Shown piece by piece: positions 35,736 to 48,213 of a DNA stretch of 64,000 nt. The stretch covers positions 16,980 to 80,979 of the forward strand of contig JBNGIQ010008762.1 of NCBI GenBank assembly GCA_049999765.1, given 5' to 3'. This stretch comes from Phaeoceros laevis. Its lineage: Eukaryota; Anthocerotophyta; Anthocerotopsida; Notothyladales. Position 1 is the stretch's first letter; every line of letters begins with the position of its first letter. The notes under the pieces were generated by a model. That model saw nothing but the letters and a program-made list of their open reading frames with translations. It made no database searches and was not told where the DNA came from. The translations under genes and the position numbers were made by a program.

Positions 35736-38700
35736 AGGCAATCCGGCGAAACGGCGTCCCCGGCGAAACCACCCGCTTGCCTTGTTGCACTTTTTAATAA
35801 TATTATTCGTCTCGATATCGTTCTTTCTAGCTGTCTTGCTTCGCTTCCCTTTTCGCGTCTGGGCCCCCATCATCGCCCCAATGATTGGGGAAAGGGAAAG
35901 GGCTTGGTCTTTTTCAAACCCACATTGCCTGCTCCACAACGCGTCAGGCCCGGTTCACACCGCCCGCGAATGCCTCTCGTCTGACGTGATAGGGGCGTGC
36001 CGCACCGGCGGGACCGGCGGGACCGGCCACGAGCAGTCAGTCATCCGAGATCGAGTCGACGAGGAATGCGCTTACCTAGGACAAAAAGGAAAAAGAAAAG
36101 AGGCAGAGGCAGGCCAGCAAGCTGGCGAAGGGCTGGTGGGAGCAAAAAAAAGAAAAAAAGAGAATATCTGGTTGGAATCTTCCTCATCCCATCATCGTAC
36201 CGCCCCGGCGAGCTGTTGGCCTTCTGCCACGTGCCTTCAGTCTGAAATCCGAAGACAGGGCGAATGCGGTTTCGCCATGTGTGGCCGTGCGGCTCCCACG
36301 CCGCGTGGCGCTTCGCGGCCACACTAGGGCACAGTCAGCAGCGGTGCCGGTGTGCTGCTGGCTATCATTTGGCTTGCCTCCAGCTGGCCACGTTGCCCGG
36401 CGCTGTTATCGCTGCTGCTACCGCCAGCAGGGCGATCCCGCGACTCGCCCAAAATTGGCCTCACCCCCTCAACGTTACAAGAACCCGGGGTGGGCCCCGC
36501 GCAGTAACTCCTACTCCAAGTTCTTACCCCTCTTGCAAGGGGGACGTAGAGATTACGGTAGAATACGGTTACGAGAGAACAAAGGCGTTACGTTACGTTT
36601 ACTACATACGGACCGCAATGCGAGGCAAGGGAAGACAAGCCCTGTTAACGGCCAGGTCTATGCAGGGTTCTCCCCGGTCCAGCCCAGCTGCCCACGTGAT
36701 GGACTAAAATGTGCAGTCCAACGAAATGGAGTGCTGGGGCAAGCAAAGAAGGGAGAAAATGAAGGAAAATAAGTGAAAAAGGGGGAGAGAAAGAGATGCC
36801 CACTTCGGGCCGTATCTAAAATTGGCAATTGCGTAGTGCAATGCAAAGGCAGGTTGGGGCCCCCATTGATTTGCCTTGCTGCTGCCTGTGGACTATGATT
36901 GCAAAAAGAAGAATGCCGGTGGCCGCCGTGCCGGCCAAGGAGGTAGAGATGCAATGCATGTGGAGGAGAGGGTCCGAAGGAAGCAGTCCACAGCCTCCCT
37001 CCAGAAATGGATTGGATGCCTTTACAAGGAGGAGGTCCAAGACAAGACGGGACAAGGCCACGCGCTGTGCACACCAATTAGGGGCTGGCAAGTATGCGTA
37101 CAGTGAGTGGTATATCGCCGGCTACAGCTTAGCGACAAGTATTGTACAGGAGAGATTCCATGCCCGAAGCGATGGGGGTAAAATGCTTTTCACCTCGACA
37201 GGAAGGGATGGGTCGGGGTGGTCCGGTCCGGTTCGGCCCGGTCCTTGGCGTCCCACAAAAACCACATGTTGCTTGTGCATGGACAGCGCGGACGGGTTGC
37301 AGCGTGCCACCCGAGCATGACCTGGATAGCTCGTGTGTGCGCAACTGTGCGGGCAGCGGGGCCCGCCCGCCCTTAGCGCTCCGTCAAGCAATAAGTAATG
37401 GACATGTATGTAGAATCTGTTTGGGGCCTTTTGATAGATAGCATGCTCTCGACGATGTGTTTGTGAATGGCTGCAAAAATTCCAGCACCAACCAAAGCCG
37501 AGCCGGCAGGCTGTGACTGCTTGTGTGAAGTGGCTGTTAGAGATTCGCTAATTGTGGGGCAGTGGATAGCGTATCAAATGAAGCACACACACCGAAGTCC
37601 GAGAGCACCCGGCCGATCCTTCCCATACTAAAATAAACTCGGTTCAAGTTCCCTGGCGTGCCACGTAGCCCAGCTGTTCACAACTTCACATGCGATATCA
37701 GTACATTCTTTGACCACCTCATTAGCGACACGTTGTTTAGTAGCCTTTCAGTCACCACCGTTGGGTTTGGAACCATAATCGTTGTCACAAGATGATTGCT
37801 CGTTCTTTTATATGTAACTTACATTCTTTTAGAAAGGTTGAAGGTGGCCAAAAAGATCCACCTATGTACCTTACAATGAAAGGGAGGTTTGGTATGGGGA
37901 TATTTATTCTGTTCAACTATTTATAATTTTTTGAAAAAAAATATTGGTTCAAAATCCTGAAGTTTTCTCATGGAATTGGTGAAATAGGTTCACCTTCCTG
38001 GAAATTTGCACAAAGCCTCCTCTCTCATCCACCTTGACTCCTTTGAAAAATAAGTACACTATCTGGCAAGCACACACATAGCATTTGGATCATGTGGCTT
38101 GACTTCTTTTAAAAAAATCAATGCACCTCATGACAAATTCCAATAGAGAGGCAAGATGCGTCATCTCTTGACATTGGAAGGAGTTGTTAGCAAGCATAGG
38201 AAGGTATAGGAGTATCATGCTATGGAACAAGAGAGAATCATCATGAAATATCAAAAAATCTTTTAAGACATAATGCATGCATGCAAATATATTCTATGAA
38301 GGTTGGCGAGCAAAGAAATGAAAATTGACTTCTTGTATATATATTGTCATCCATGTTGTGTCCTAACGGTTGTAGAGCTGCACAGTTGGAATGGGTTGAA
38401 ATACGTGCAAGGGAGAGAATATGCGTTATTTTACTGGTCACATGGATCATTTAACAAAAAATATTTATTTTTGTCTTGTATTTTTTCAAAGACATATTTA
38501 ACTTTTAGTTGCTTATTCTTCCGTGATTTACTCAGCTCGGGAGGAGAGGCATAGACCGTTGAAACATGATACCCAACATAAGCCACCATTTATATGCCAT
38601 TTTGGGATGGTGAGAGTTGAACATGAATCAAGGAAAATTCCATTTTGGTTGATTATGGTGCCTAAACTCATTATGATATCTTACCTTGTGAACGAGGGGA

Positions 38701-38993
38701 TAGCATGTTCCTTGAAAGGAGTAAACACAAGGGAACCGGGACAACTTGTAATACTCTACCATGTCACTTGTACTTACCTACACATGACACACATCTATCT
38801 ATCATATATCATAATAGCGATTGTGTGTTAATGGATTCGTCTATATCTCATTATGTTGTGTCGTGCATGCAAATCCTACCAAAATTGTACTTTTTGTATT
38901 CTCGTCTATTACTTCCAGCGTGAATTAGAGCATAGCGTGCAATACTTACACACTTGGACTTTCTTCCACATAAATGAAGTTCATTGTAATTTG

Positions 38994-39015
38994 GATTGAT
39001 TGATTGATTGATTGG
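38994..39015. repeat. (GATT)n microsatellite
   Basis: About five GATT units in the AT-rich segment. Confidence 0.8.
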
Positions 39016-40513
39016 AGGAGTAACTACAAGCGAGACAAACAAAGAGATGAAGCAATGGCGCGTACAAAAGGACTAATATTTCGTTGGCAAGTTGCGTGGG
39101 GCTCGAGGATTCACAAATGGTCTTGAACAACAAGTGGGTAAGAGCGAATCTCTTTTTGTCTCTCTCGCGCATGTGTACAGGTACACACGGCTTGACACAA
39201 CGATAGGTAGCTACCCCTCAAAGGATGGACAAGTGCACCAACAACAATACCATCACGCACCACTAGCAATGGAATAGTCCGTCCATTGTCAGAAGGCAGG
39301 CAGGCTCAAAAGCTAGCGACCCGAACCACCTCACCTTTATCCCAGTGAAGCACATCCAGCCGATGGTCAGATGTAATCAACCAACCCACCAACCTTTACT
39401 CCTTTTTCATCCTTTGGCTTGTGTTGGTCAATTGTTGATGACAGCTACGACACCAGAGGGACAGAGTGCCAGAGCAAGGAATGTATAGTTGGCACGAGTG
39501 ATGGATCACTTGAGCGACATTTGGGTCCGGACTAGACTAGTCCATTCCATTCTTATCTTCTAGCCTGTGGCGCAGTGTCAGGACCGACCTTGGTGTACCC
39601 TTCAAAAGAAATCCCACCTCACGAGCTACATCCCTCATGAATGTTCAAAGGCTGCAGCCAACCAACAAAAGACTGCACATGACCCACGCCCGCCCCGCTG
39701 CTACTCCATATGCGGGTCGTGCAATACGATAGGATAGAAAGAGCAACAAGATAAGGTCCCATAATCACTTGCATTTACTTTGTATTTTGTTTGCTAGCGG
39801 GTGATTAGATCATAAACACTCCAACTAAAATGATGTACCACGGAATGGATCTTCCATCCATGCTATGTGTGTCATATGACAGAACAACACCCATGACAAA
39901 ATGACTGACTTGACCAAGTAAACAACCCGTGACTCTTAGTGACTTGTTGATTCACTCAATTGCAATGCAACATTGCAATCACTCACGGCCGGTCCAGTCC
40001 CATGGTACGCTTGCTGCTTAATAAGACAAACGTGACAAGCAACCTTACTACCCATGATCCATCCCATCATCACTTGGTCCTCACAATGTCATTCTTCTTC
40101 TCATAAAACACACACCACACTCCTATTACCATTTCTTCCCTACGTGCGTTGATTACTTATATAAGTCCATGCATGAGTCTCCAATTAGTTTGGCTAGGTT
40201 GGCTCACTCTCTAAAGATGGAAAAACTCCTTCCAAACACATGAGGGAAAGACACTCGACACACCGAGACAAAACAACAGCAAGAAAGCCAGCAAACAAAC
40301 AAAGCACCGTGTCAAACAACCTTACAAAATGCCATCCAAGAATGGAAGAGACACGTCACACGTCCCTGGCTGCTGGTTGGTTTTCATGGAGCATAAACAA
40401 ACATGAATTAATCTAGTGGAGCCCCCCCTCCCTCCCTCCCCAGTCTTTTTTGTTTTCTTTCGGGCCTAGGAGATCCGAACGGGGGAGGTGGAATGGTGAT
40501 GGTGGGGCTGGCC

Positions 40514-40613
40514 NNNNNNNNNNNNNNNNNNNNNNNNNNNNNNNNNNNNNNNNNNNNNNNNNNNNNNNNNNNNNNNNNNNNNNNNNNNNNNNNNNNNNNN
40601 NNNNNNNNNNNNN
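40514..40613. other. Assembly gap, 100 N
   Basis: A run of exactly 100 N, so the real length is unknown. It is flanked on the left by a CCCTCCCTCCC-type tract. Confidence 0.99.
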
Positions 40614-41370
40614 CTCATGCATTGGTCCGCTCAACAGACAGGAAGCACAAACCAGCGAGGCAAGCAAAAAAAGGAGCCCAGGCCGGAACCAGGGAAGGAA
40701 TGCCCAGGAAAGACTCCATGCCTTATTTCCACATTCACAGGATGAGCTCAGCTCAGCCATAGCCCGGAGCATGGGAAGCGGGGCATTGCCAGGCAGGCAC
40801 GCGGGCCGCAGCAGCACATGCGCATGCACATGCTGCATGCACCCATCTGTGTGTGAGCTCATGCGTATGGCATCTGGGCCACCTGGCAGGGCTGCACGCA
40901 ACGTCGCGTTGCCGTCTATTTTTAACCCGCAAGCAACAGGGCCATGCTGCCAGCGGCATTGTCATCGAAGCATGAAATGAAATGGAATGGAATGGAAGGC
41001 AAGCAAGCAAGGCAAGGCAAGGCATCCACCCTCTTCTTCTTCTCTGGCAGGGCTGCCAGGCGGGCAGGCAGGCAGGCAAGCCAGCTGGCCAGGGCCAGAC
41101 AGTCAGACAGCCAGGCAAGCCACCTTCCGGCGGTCGGACGAAGAGTTTACTACTGCAATCATTACCGGACCGGGTTTACCCTTTGCGACGGACGGGCGCT
41201 TGGACGGTTTCGAGCAGCCACTGTACACAAAACATACGATTCTTCGGCTCTTCGTATCGGGGTTGGTGAGGCGGCACTTGATTTAATTACTTGACCGCGG
41301 TCAACTGTAAACCCAGAGCGCGAACAGACCGACGGACGGGCGCTGGTGGGCCGCTGGCGCCGCGAGTCAC

Positions 41371-41390
41371 GACGACGACGACGACGACGG
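41371..41390. repeat. (GAC)n microsatellite
   Basis: Six to seven GAC units. Confidence 0.8.
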
Positions 41391-42229
41391 TACGAGGTCA
41401 AACGGTGAATGGAGGAGGAGGTGAAAATTCAGTTAAAAGTGTGGTACACGTTTGCTTTAATCCGCCCCCGTCTCTCTCTCTCCCTCTCCCTCTCCGTCGC
41501 TAATAACACGGCTTTGCCTGCTTGCTTTCGCTTTATTACGACGTCTGTCTTCTTCTTCCGACTCCTCCTACATTGATTGAGGAACAGTAGCGTAGGATTA
41601 TTAGGGAAAGCGAGTCGAGGCTCGGGAGGGAGGAGGAGGATCTTGTTGTGGCATCGGATCATCGAGGCTCGCGAGCTCGGCTCGGCTCCTCCCTCCTCGT
41701 CCCGGAAGAGGAGGAGAAGACTACACTACACAGTGCTGCTTGCAGGGAGGCAGGGAGGCAGGAAAGCAGCCAAGAGGGACGTGTGTAGGGTAGGGCAGAA
41801 GCGAAGCATAAGCGTGGCGGAAGGAGGAGGCTGCAGAAGTAGCAGCAGCCAGCAGGTTCATCTCAAAGGAGGGAAGCAGCGCAAGGGAGGCCGCGGAGGC
41901 AGGCTGGCAATGGGGGAGGAAGGAAGGAGCTTTCTCTCTCTGCTTTGGTTTTGTGTGTGTGTCCGGGGAGGAGCAAAGCTGTGTGCTGTCATCACCTGTT
42001 GGCCCTCTGCTGCTGCTCTCCTCTCCCTTCCTCCTCCTCCCTCTCCTCCTCTCTCCGCTGTAGCCTGCGCGCTCCTGCTGTGATGTGCTGTGCTGTTCCT
42101 TCGCTGCGCTTGCTTGCTCGCTTTGCCTCAGGTCGTCTCTCTCTACCAGCCAGGCAGGCCAGGCCAGCCAGCCAGGAGCAGCAGCAGCCAGCCCCAAGCA
42201 TTTGCGTGCTCTTCGAGTCTCCCTTCCCT

Positions 42230-42629
42230 NNNNNNNNNNNNNNNNNNNNNNNNNNNNNNNNNNNNNNNNNNNNNNNNNNNNNNNNNNNNNNNNNNNNNNN
42301 NNNNNNNNNNNNNNNNNNNNNNNNNNNNNNNNNNNNNNNNNNNNNNNNNNNNNNNNNNNNNNNNNNNNNNNNNNNNNNNNNNNNNNNNNNNNNNNNNNNN
42401 NNNNNNNNNNNNNNNNNNNNNNNNNNNNNNNNNNNNNNNNNNNNNNNNNNNNNNNNNNNNNNNNNNNNNNNNNNNNNNNNNNNNNNNNNNNNNNNNNNNN
42501 NNNNNNNNNNNNNNNNNNNNNNNNNNNNNNNNNNNNNNNNNNNNNNNNNNNNNNNNNNNNNNNNNNNNNNNNNNNNNNNNNNNNNNNNNNNNNNNNNNNN
42601 NNNNNNNNNNNNNNNNNNNNNNNNNNNNN
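42230..42629. other. Assembly gap, 400 N
   Basis: A run of 400 N flanked by CCTTCCCT-type pyrimidine tracts on both sides, so the missing part is probably low-complexity. Open frames that cross it have no meaning. Confidence 0.99.
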
Positions 42630-43910
42630 CTTCCTCTCCCACCTCCTCTCCTTCCCTCCCTCCCCTGTTCTATTCTCCGGCTGGGTCAAGTCAGGGAGCC
42701 GTAAGCCCTCTGGATACATAGGTGCGCCGACCTTCTCTTCTCTCACACCCTGAGATCTTCAGGGCACAGATCGGAGGCCCGCCGCGATGCTCGTGCCGAT
42801 GCTTGCATTGTAGCAGCCAGCACCAGACAGCGGTCACGATTGGAGTGAGCCGCATGCAAGGCTCTCTGTTGTCCCACTGGCACAACAGCTTGCGTCTCAG
42901 ATTTCAGTTGAAGCAGCAGCAGCAGTAGCAACAGCAGGGAAGCAGCGACAGCTGGAGCAGCGGTCAGCGACAGCAGCAAGGAGGATTGGTATGTCAACTG
43001 ATTTTTCCTACCCCCGCATTGTGCCAGTTCCAGGCGGTGGTGCAAGCAGCAGCGTTGGCCATTACTTACCTTGCTCCAGGCGCCTACCAGGCAATGTGCT
43101 GCGCAGATCCACTTGTGCCTACCTACTGATGCCACCTTCCCTTTCCTATTAGTTAATTGGTGCCTGGGTCGGATCGACCACTGCCCCTCAGCTCAGTCAC
43201 CATCTTCAGTGCCCAAATTTGGTAGTCCAATTTTTTTTTCTCTCCTCTCCTCGCCTCGCCTCTTCTCTGCTTTGCTAGCAGCCTACATTTGGACCCCACA
43301 TTAAGCATCTCTATCGCTTCCCGTCTCCCTTGTTTCTTGTTTTGCTCTTCCGTGCTGGAGCGCAAAGAAGAGCTGCAGATCTTCTCTTCTCTTGCCAGGA
43401 CTGGTCCGCCTTGGCTGCCGTAGCACGTCTCTGCTGCCTCCTCAATCCGCATTGTACTGGCCGCTACAATCTGCCAGCCCAAGGGATATAAGGGGAGGAA
43501 AACGAGAGCAGAGACGCAGGCAGGAGTGCACCCAAAAAAATCTACCTCCGGCTTGAGCTTTGGCTGGGGTTGAGGCCTGGCATCGCCACAACCTTCTTGA
43601 TGCCGTGTCTGCTTTTGCTGAGCGTCAAGCAACTGCACTAACACCGGGAGGTCATCTGTACACAGGACTGAAGCGGATTACGTTCTTGAAGATATTGGTT
43701 CCTCATTCTCAGCACAGCTTTGGAGGAGGAATCTGGCACCAATCACGGGTGGGAAAAGCCGCAGCAGGCAGGGCAAGCAGTCGGTAGCGCACATCTGCTT
43801 CCCGGGGTGGATCGCTTCCGACTTATTTCCACAGGTGCCTCATCATTCTGCCTGCTAAGACAGCCAGCGCAGGAGGGTGCCACAGCACCTGCCGCCCTTC
43901 CCCATCCCAC

Positions 43911-46900
43911 ATGCCGATGGCCCAATGCCAAACAGAGGGTAAGAATCACACTGCCACTGGATCTTTCGAGCTGTACACCGGCCTGTTCGCCACCAAGCTG
44001 CACACCAGCAACGGTGTGACTGACAATCTAGACCGATTTCAGGGCGGCGTCAAGTACAGCAACAACAACGAGGTGAGCAGCAATTACGCCACTGGAAAGG
44101 CTGCTGGCAATGGCAACTTTGTGAAGGAAGACAGCTACAACAAGGTGTCCCCTCATGTTGGCAGCTGCACCACCTTCACTGACAACGACAATTTCAAGAT
44201 CAGGAGTGAGTCTGGTAGGAGCAACATGGGCAAGGCGGACTACGGAACGGATGGCAACGTGACAGGGGCCGCAAATCTCAGGAGCGTGGGGCATCTCGCG
44301 CCTGCCGGGGGGGCTGACAATTTCAGGGGCATTTCTGCTGTGCACAATGTGGCAGCCAGTTTTCAGAAGATGGGCCTTTCCGGAAATGGCCCGGCCGGAG
44401 GTTTAGAGAAATCCGGGTATGGGTACTCTAGAGGATTCTACTCCAAAGACGCTGCCGCTGCCGAAACTGTCCTCGCACTTTGGGGCCGCCCTGAGGTTGA
44501 GATTCCCAAGGATGACAGTTCATGCTTCGTCGGCGGTTTCTCCAGCTCCGGTGACAGATCCAGTCATTCGAGCGGGGAGCTCACATCCAGCGATGGCCAC
44601 ACTGGAAGTGGAGGAAAGGATCTCGACTCGGGGAGTTGGAGTGGGAGAAGCAGCTCCGGCAAGCCCCGAGGAGGAGGGAGTCTCAAGACCGCAGGCAGTC
44701 CCAGTGGAGAATCTCCCAATGCTGGTAGCTCCAGCGGGGGAAGTACCAGCGGAGGAAGCTCCATCGGTGGCAGTCCCACTGTCGTGAGGACTTCCAGTTC
44801 CGGGAATCTCTTCACCAATGGCAGCAGCAGCCCCTACGTCAACGGAGGCAGCCCCGGTGTGGCTAGCGCCAGAGGTACAGGCTCCAGCAGGGGGAGCTCC
44901 ACTGAAGGGAGCCCCACCAGTTCCAGAAATCCTAGTGGTCTGCCGACATCCAGAAGCCTGAATGAAGTTGGCACATCCGGTGGATTTGCAGCACAACATG
45001 CATATCTGGGCCGCAACGGCAGTGATCGCACCGGAGAGCGGTCTACCACCTCCTCTAGGTACTTTGGGGATGGAAGCAGCTCGAGCTTCAGCAGCAGAGA
45101 CAGAGGGGATGACAGCCCCACCTTAGAGATTTCCTCCGGTGTGAGCTACTCTAGGAGCAGCAGCGATGATGGCGCACTACATGCTCCCAGAAAAAGCACC
45201 AGCGATCTGCCCCCTCCTACCATCCCCGCTTCTCGCCATGTCCGTCAACCTAGCCTGGGTGTGGGATATTACACTGCTGGAACTTCGACCTCCAAGCCGT
45301 CTTCTGAGACGAGCCCCAGCAGCGGAGTTGGATCCAAGGGAGGCGTCACGGCCTCTAAGGGCTCTAGCCAAACAAGCCCCGGCTTCTCTGGAGGTGTCCC
45401 TGCCCCTCGCTCCCCTAGCGAACCAAGTTCAGGTGGCATTTCTGCTGGGCGGTATCCTTCCAGAACCAGCAGTGATCCGAATCCCGTTCGGCACAGCGGC
45501 GAAGCAAGCTCGCACAGTTCCAGGTATGCAGGGGTGCCTGCAGCCTCAAGAAGCAGCAGTGATGTCAGCTCTAATGGAAGCAGTATCTCAGGAGGAGCTT
45601 CCTCTAGATACAGTCCAGAGCCCAGCTCCACTGGCAACATTTACTCTGCAGGCGTTCCTTCCCCACGTGTTGGGAAGGATGTCAGCTCCAATGGTAACAT
45701 TTACCAGAAAGTAACTGCTCCTGCACGGAGTGGGAGCGACGTCAGCGCAACCACTGGCAACATATATCCAGGCAAGATCTCTCAATCCACCTCTGCTAGC
45801 ACCATCCCCGCAGGTGGAGTTCCTCCCTCTCGGCATGGCAGTGAAGTGGGTGCCAATAGCAATATCCAGTCAGCAAGCTCAGCTGCCAAGCCAGTGAATG
45901 GCCTGAGTGCCAATGGATTCTGCGTTGGAGGTAACTTTTGTGGAGTTGCCAAAACACCCACCGGAGTCATCCACAATGGAGTTGCTTCAGGGAAGAGTGC
46001 TTTGAACGCCCTGAACTCAGGAACTCTGAATGGGAAGAGCCAAAGTGGTAGGGTCCTAAATTCTGGGATCATAACCGGTGGGAGTTTTGCGAGCACCAAG
46101 CGTGACGTTGGCCAGACAACCATGCGCTCCTCACCTGAGCCAGTCATGATCACTAAGGGCCTGTCAATGATGGATCCAGAGGAGCTTAAGAACCTGGGGA
46201 ATGATCTCTACAAAAAGGGCCAATTTGTGGAAGCTCTTAGCTTGTATGATAAAGCGATTGTTTTGTGCCCTGAACGGGCTCCGTACAGGAGCAACAGGGC
46301 GGCAGCGTTGACAGGTCTTGGCAGACTTGCTGAAGCAGAGCGAGAATGCAAGGAGGCTCTCAGGCTTGACCCCTCGTTCACCCGCGCTCACCAGAGATTG
46401 GGGTCTATTTTTCTCAGGTAACTTGTGCTGTCCAGTGTCTGCTGTGCCTTGTTAAGCAGAGTTTTTTTGTTGTTGTGAAGGTGGAAGTGGGCTGCTATAC
46501 GTACCTAAAGAAGCAGATGTGATGCAGGTTGGGTAGAGTTGAAGATTCCAACAAGCATTTCAAGTGTGCTGGCCAGCATATAGAAAGGGGTGACATTCAG
46601 AAAATTGAAAACATTGACAAGCATCTGACCAAGTGTCTTGAGGCTAAACGATCCCTAGATTGGTCCATCGTGATAAAGGAGAGTGAGGCAGCTGTTGCAG
46701 CCGGTGCCGACTTTGCTCCACAGGTGCACCACCATGTCCTGCTAGAATTCAGACGTGGGTTAATAGATGGCTACTTCTAGCTTCAGTATGATCCGTCTGA
46801 CAATTTACTGGTGGCTGTCAGATCCTTGCTCTCAAGGCTGAGGCCTTGCTGAAGTTGCACAGACTGGATGAGGCAGATCTAGTTCTCAAGGAAGCCCAGA

Positions 46901-48213
46901 AGATGGAGGCTTTGATCGGCAGGACTACTTACACTCCTGCAGACACGCACATTCTTGTGGTCCAAGCACAGATTGGCATGGCCCTTGGAAGGTATGCTGC
47001 CGTATGTTTGTTCAGTTGACTTGATTCCCTTGTGTCTTGCAGCAGCAGTGGCCTGAGTTTGGCATGTAACTTACTAGACTTCACATGTTCTCAGATTTGA
47101 GGATGCTACCAAGGCTGCAGAGGAGGCTTCTCACATTGATCCGTACAACCTTGAAATTCTCACTCTTTTGAAAAGGGCACGTGCTGTGGGAAATTTCAGA
47201 TACTCTGGGAATGAGCTGTTCAAAGCTGGAAGATTTGCTGAAGCCACATCTGCATATGGTGAAGGGCTGCAGATAGACCCAGCGAATGCTGTGTTGTTGT
47301 GCAACAGAGCTGCTTGCAGGTTGAAGCTGGGCCACTGGGAGAAAGCAGTTGAAGATTGCAATGCTGCCTTGGATGCTCAGCCCCAGTACACCAAAGCTCT
47401 TCTCAGACGGGCAAATTGCTATGCAAAGGTTTGGCCCGCTCAACCGTTGCGGTCTATCCAGTTAGTTATTCGGCAGTCTTTGAACTGGTTGCAGAAATGT
47501 GCCAGAACATCTTCAGCTGAGTTTGCTTTAATTGCAGCTGGAGCGGTGGGAAGATTCTCGAAGGGACTTTGAAGTAGTTCGCAAGCGATGCCCTGCGGAT
47601 GTTGATGTCGCGAGACAGCTGTTTGAGGTGGAAGTTGAGCTAAAGAAGATGCGGGGAGAAGACACTTATAAGATGAAGTTTGGTGGGCAGATTGGAGGGC
47701 AGGTGGTGGAAATTTCGAGCAGTGAACAGTTGCAGGATGCTATCCGATGCCCAGGTTTGACTTCACTCCGTAAAGTGTAAAGAGAGTGCATACCTGGTCT
47801 ACTGCAGCTTATTTGTGGGTGCTTCACAATGTTGACTTTTTGTTACTTGCACGACAGGTTTGGCAGTAGTGCACTTCAAGAAAGAGAATGAGCGTTGCAG
47901 ACAGCTAGCTCTTACGCTTGAGAACCTCTGCAGAGCATACCCTGCCGTTAACTTCATCAAGGTAATATTCCTGTCTGTGCTTTTTAGATGTGTTCGAAGT
48001 GAGGCCGTTGCATATGAAGTGGTCCGTTACTGACTCCGTGTTGCTTTTGTGGTTGTGAAGGTTGACGTCGATGTGAACATGTCCATTGCGGTTTCAGAAA
48101 GCATCAATTTCATCCCAACCTTCAAATTATACAAGAATGGACTCAAGGTGCAAGAGATGCTGGCACCAAGCCAGCATGTTGTGGAACAAGCAGTAAAGAG
48201 CTACTGTCATTGA
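43911..48213 (+). CDS. TTL: TTL: TPR-thioredoxin-like protein with a very long Ser/Gly N-terminus
   Basis: A homologue of plant TETRATRICOPEPTIDE-REPEAT THIOREDOXIN-LIKE proteins, scaffolds linked in Arabidopsis to brassinosteroid signalling, stress tolerance and cellulose synthase positioning. Seven exons (43911-46417, 46528-46723, 46822-46991, 47095-47428, 47538-47754, 47858-47961, 48061-48213) sum to 3,681 bases, 1,226 residues. TPRs begin near residue 752 (EELKNLGNDLYKKGQFVEAL, YRSNRAAALTGLGRLAEAE) and a second TPR group follows (YSGNELFKAGRFAEA, LLCNRAACRLKLGHWEKA). The C-terminal thioredoxin-like domain (about 1122-1226: VVHFKKENERCRQL, VDVDVNMSIAVSESINFIPTF) has lost the CxxC pair, as in other TTLs, so it is not an active reductase. 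Residues 1-750 are low-complexity Ser/Gly/Asn and predicted disordered, far longer than the roughly 200 residues usual in angiosperm TTLs. An AATAAA lies at 48270. Confidence 0.92.
44560..45860 (+). repeat. Ser/Gly low-complexity coding tract in TTL
   Basis: The reading frame repeats short Ser/Gly-rich units (GSSSGGSTSGGSSIGG, SSSDVSSNGSS, NIYSAGVPSPR, NIYQKV, NIYPGK). The NIY-containing units around 45640-45770 look like recent short duplications. Confidence 0.75.

Larger units (their letters stand above)
33493..40513. other. Long region without a recognised gene (left part)
   Basis: About 7 kb in which no open frame shows a protein motif. 34000-37650 is GC-rich with short direct repeats (GTCAG around 35205-35225, GGCGGGACC around 36009-36025). 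37800-39050 is clearly AT-richer and may be a decayed mobile element or foreign insert. It holds a (CAA)n run at about 35708-35735 and a (GATT)n run at 38994-39015. All sizeable open frames look like chance frames. Confidence 0.4.
40614..43910. other. Upstream region and long leader of the TTL gene
   Basis: There is no convincing open frame. The region is rich in purine/pyrimidine and GGCA/AAGGC short repeats (about 40980-41080), a (GAC)n run (41371-41390), CT-rich tracts (41470-41495) and CAG runs (42910-42935). It probably contains the promoter and 5' leader, possibly with leader introns, of the TTL gene. A 400-N gap lies inside it. Confidence 0.4.

Noticed and set aside
35997-36030. GGCGGGACC direct repeats as a CRISPR-like or regulatory array
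   Set aside because: Only two or three adjacent short copies without spacers, in plant nuclear DNA; simple repeat expansion explains them.
36000-37440. Overlapping frames of 90-180 codons on both strands
   Set aside because: The high GC lowers stop frequency; none has a recognisable domain, a conserved start context or plausible splice partners.
40413-40980. Open frames across the 100-N gap at 40514-40613
   Set aside because: The frames are artefacts of the N run and have no protein motif on either side.
41721-42753. Long open frames across 42230-42629
   Set aside because: They exist only because the 400-N gap contains no stop codons; the flanking sequence is low-complexity.
44520-45840. 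Several minus- and plus-strand frames inside the TTL first exon
   Set aside because: They are shadows of the Ser/Gly low-complexity coding sequence; the TTL frame is fixed by the TPRs downstream.
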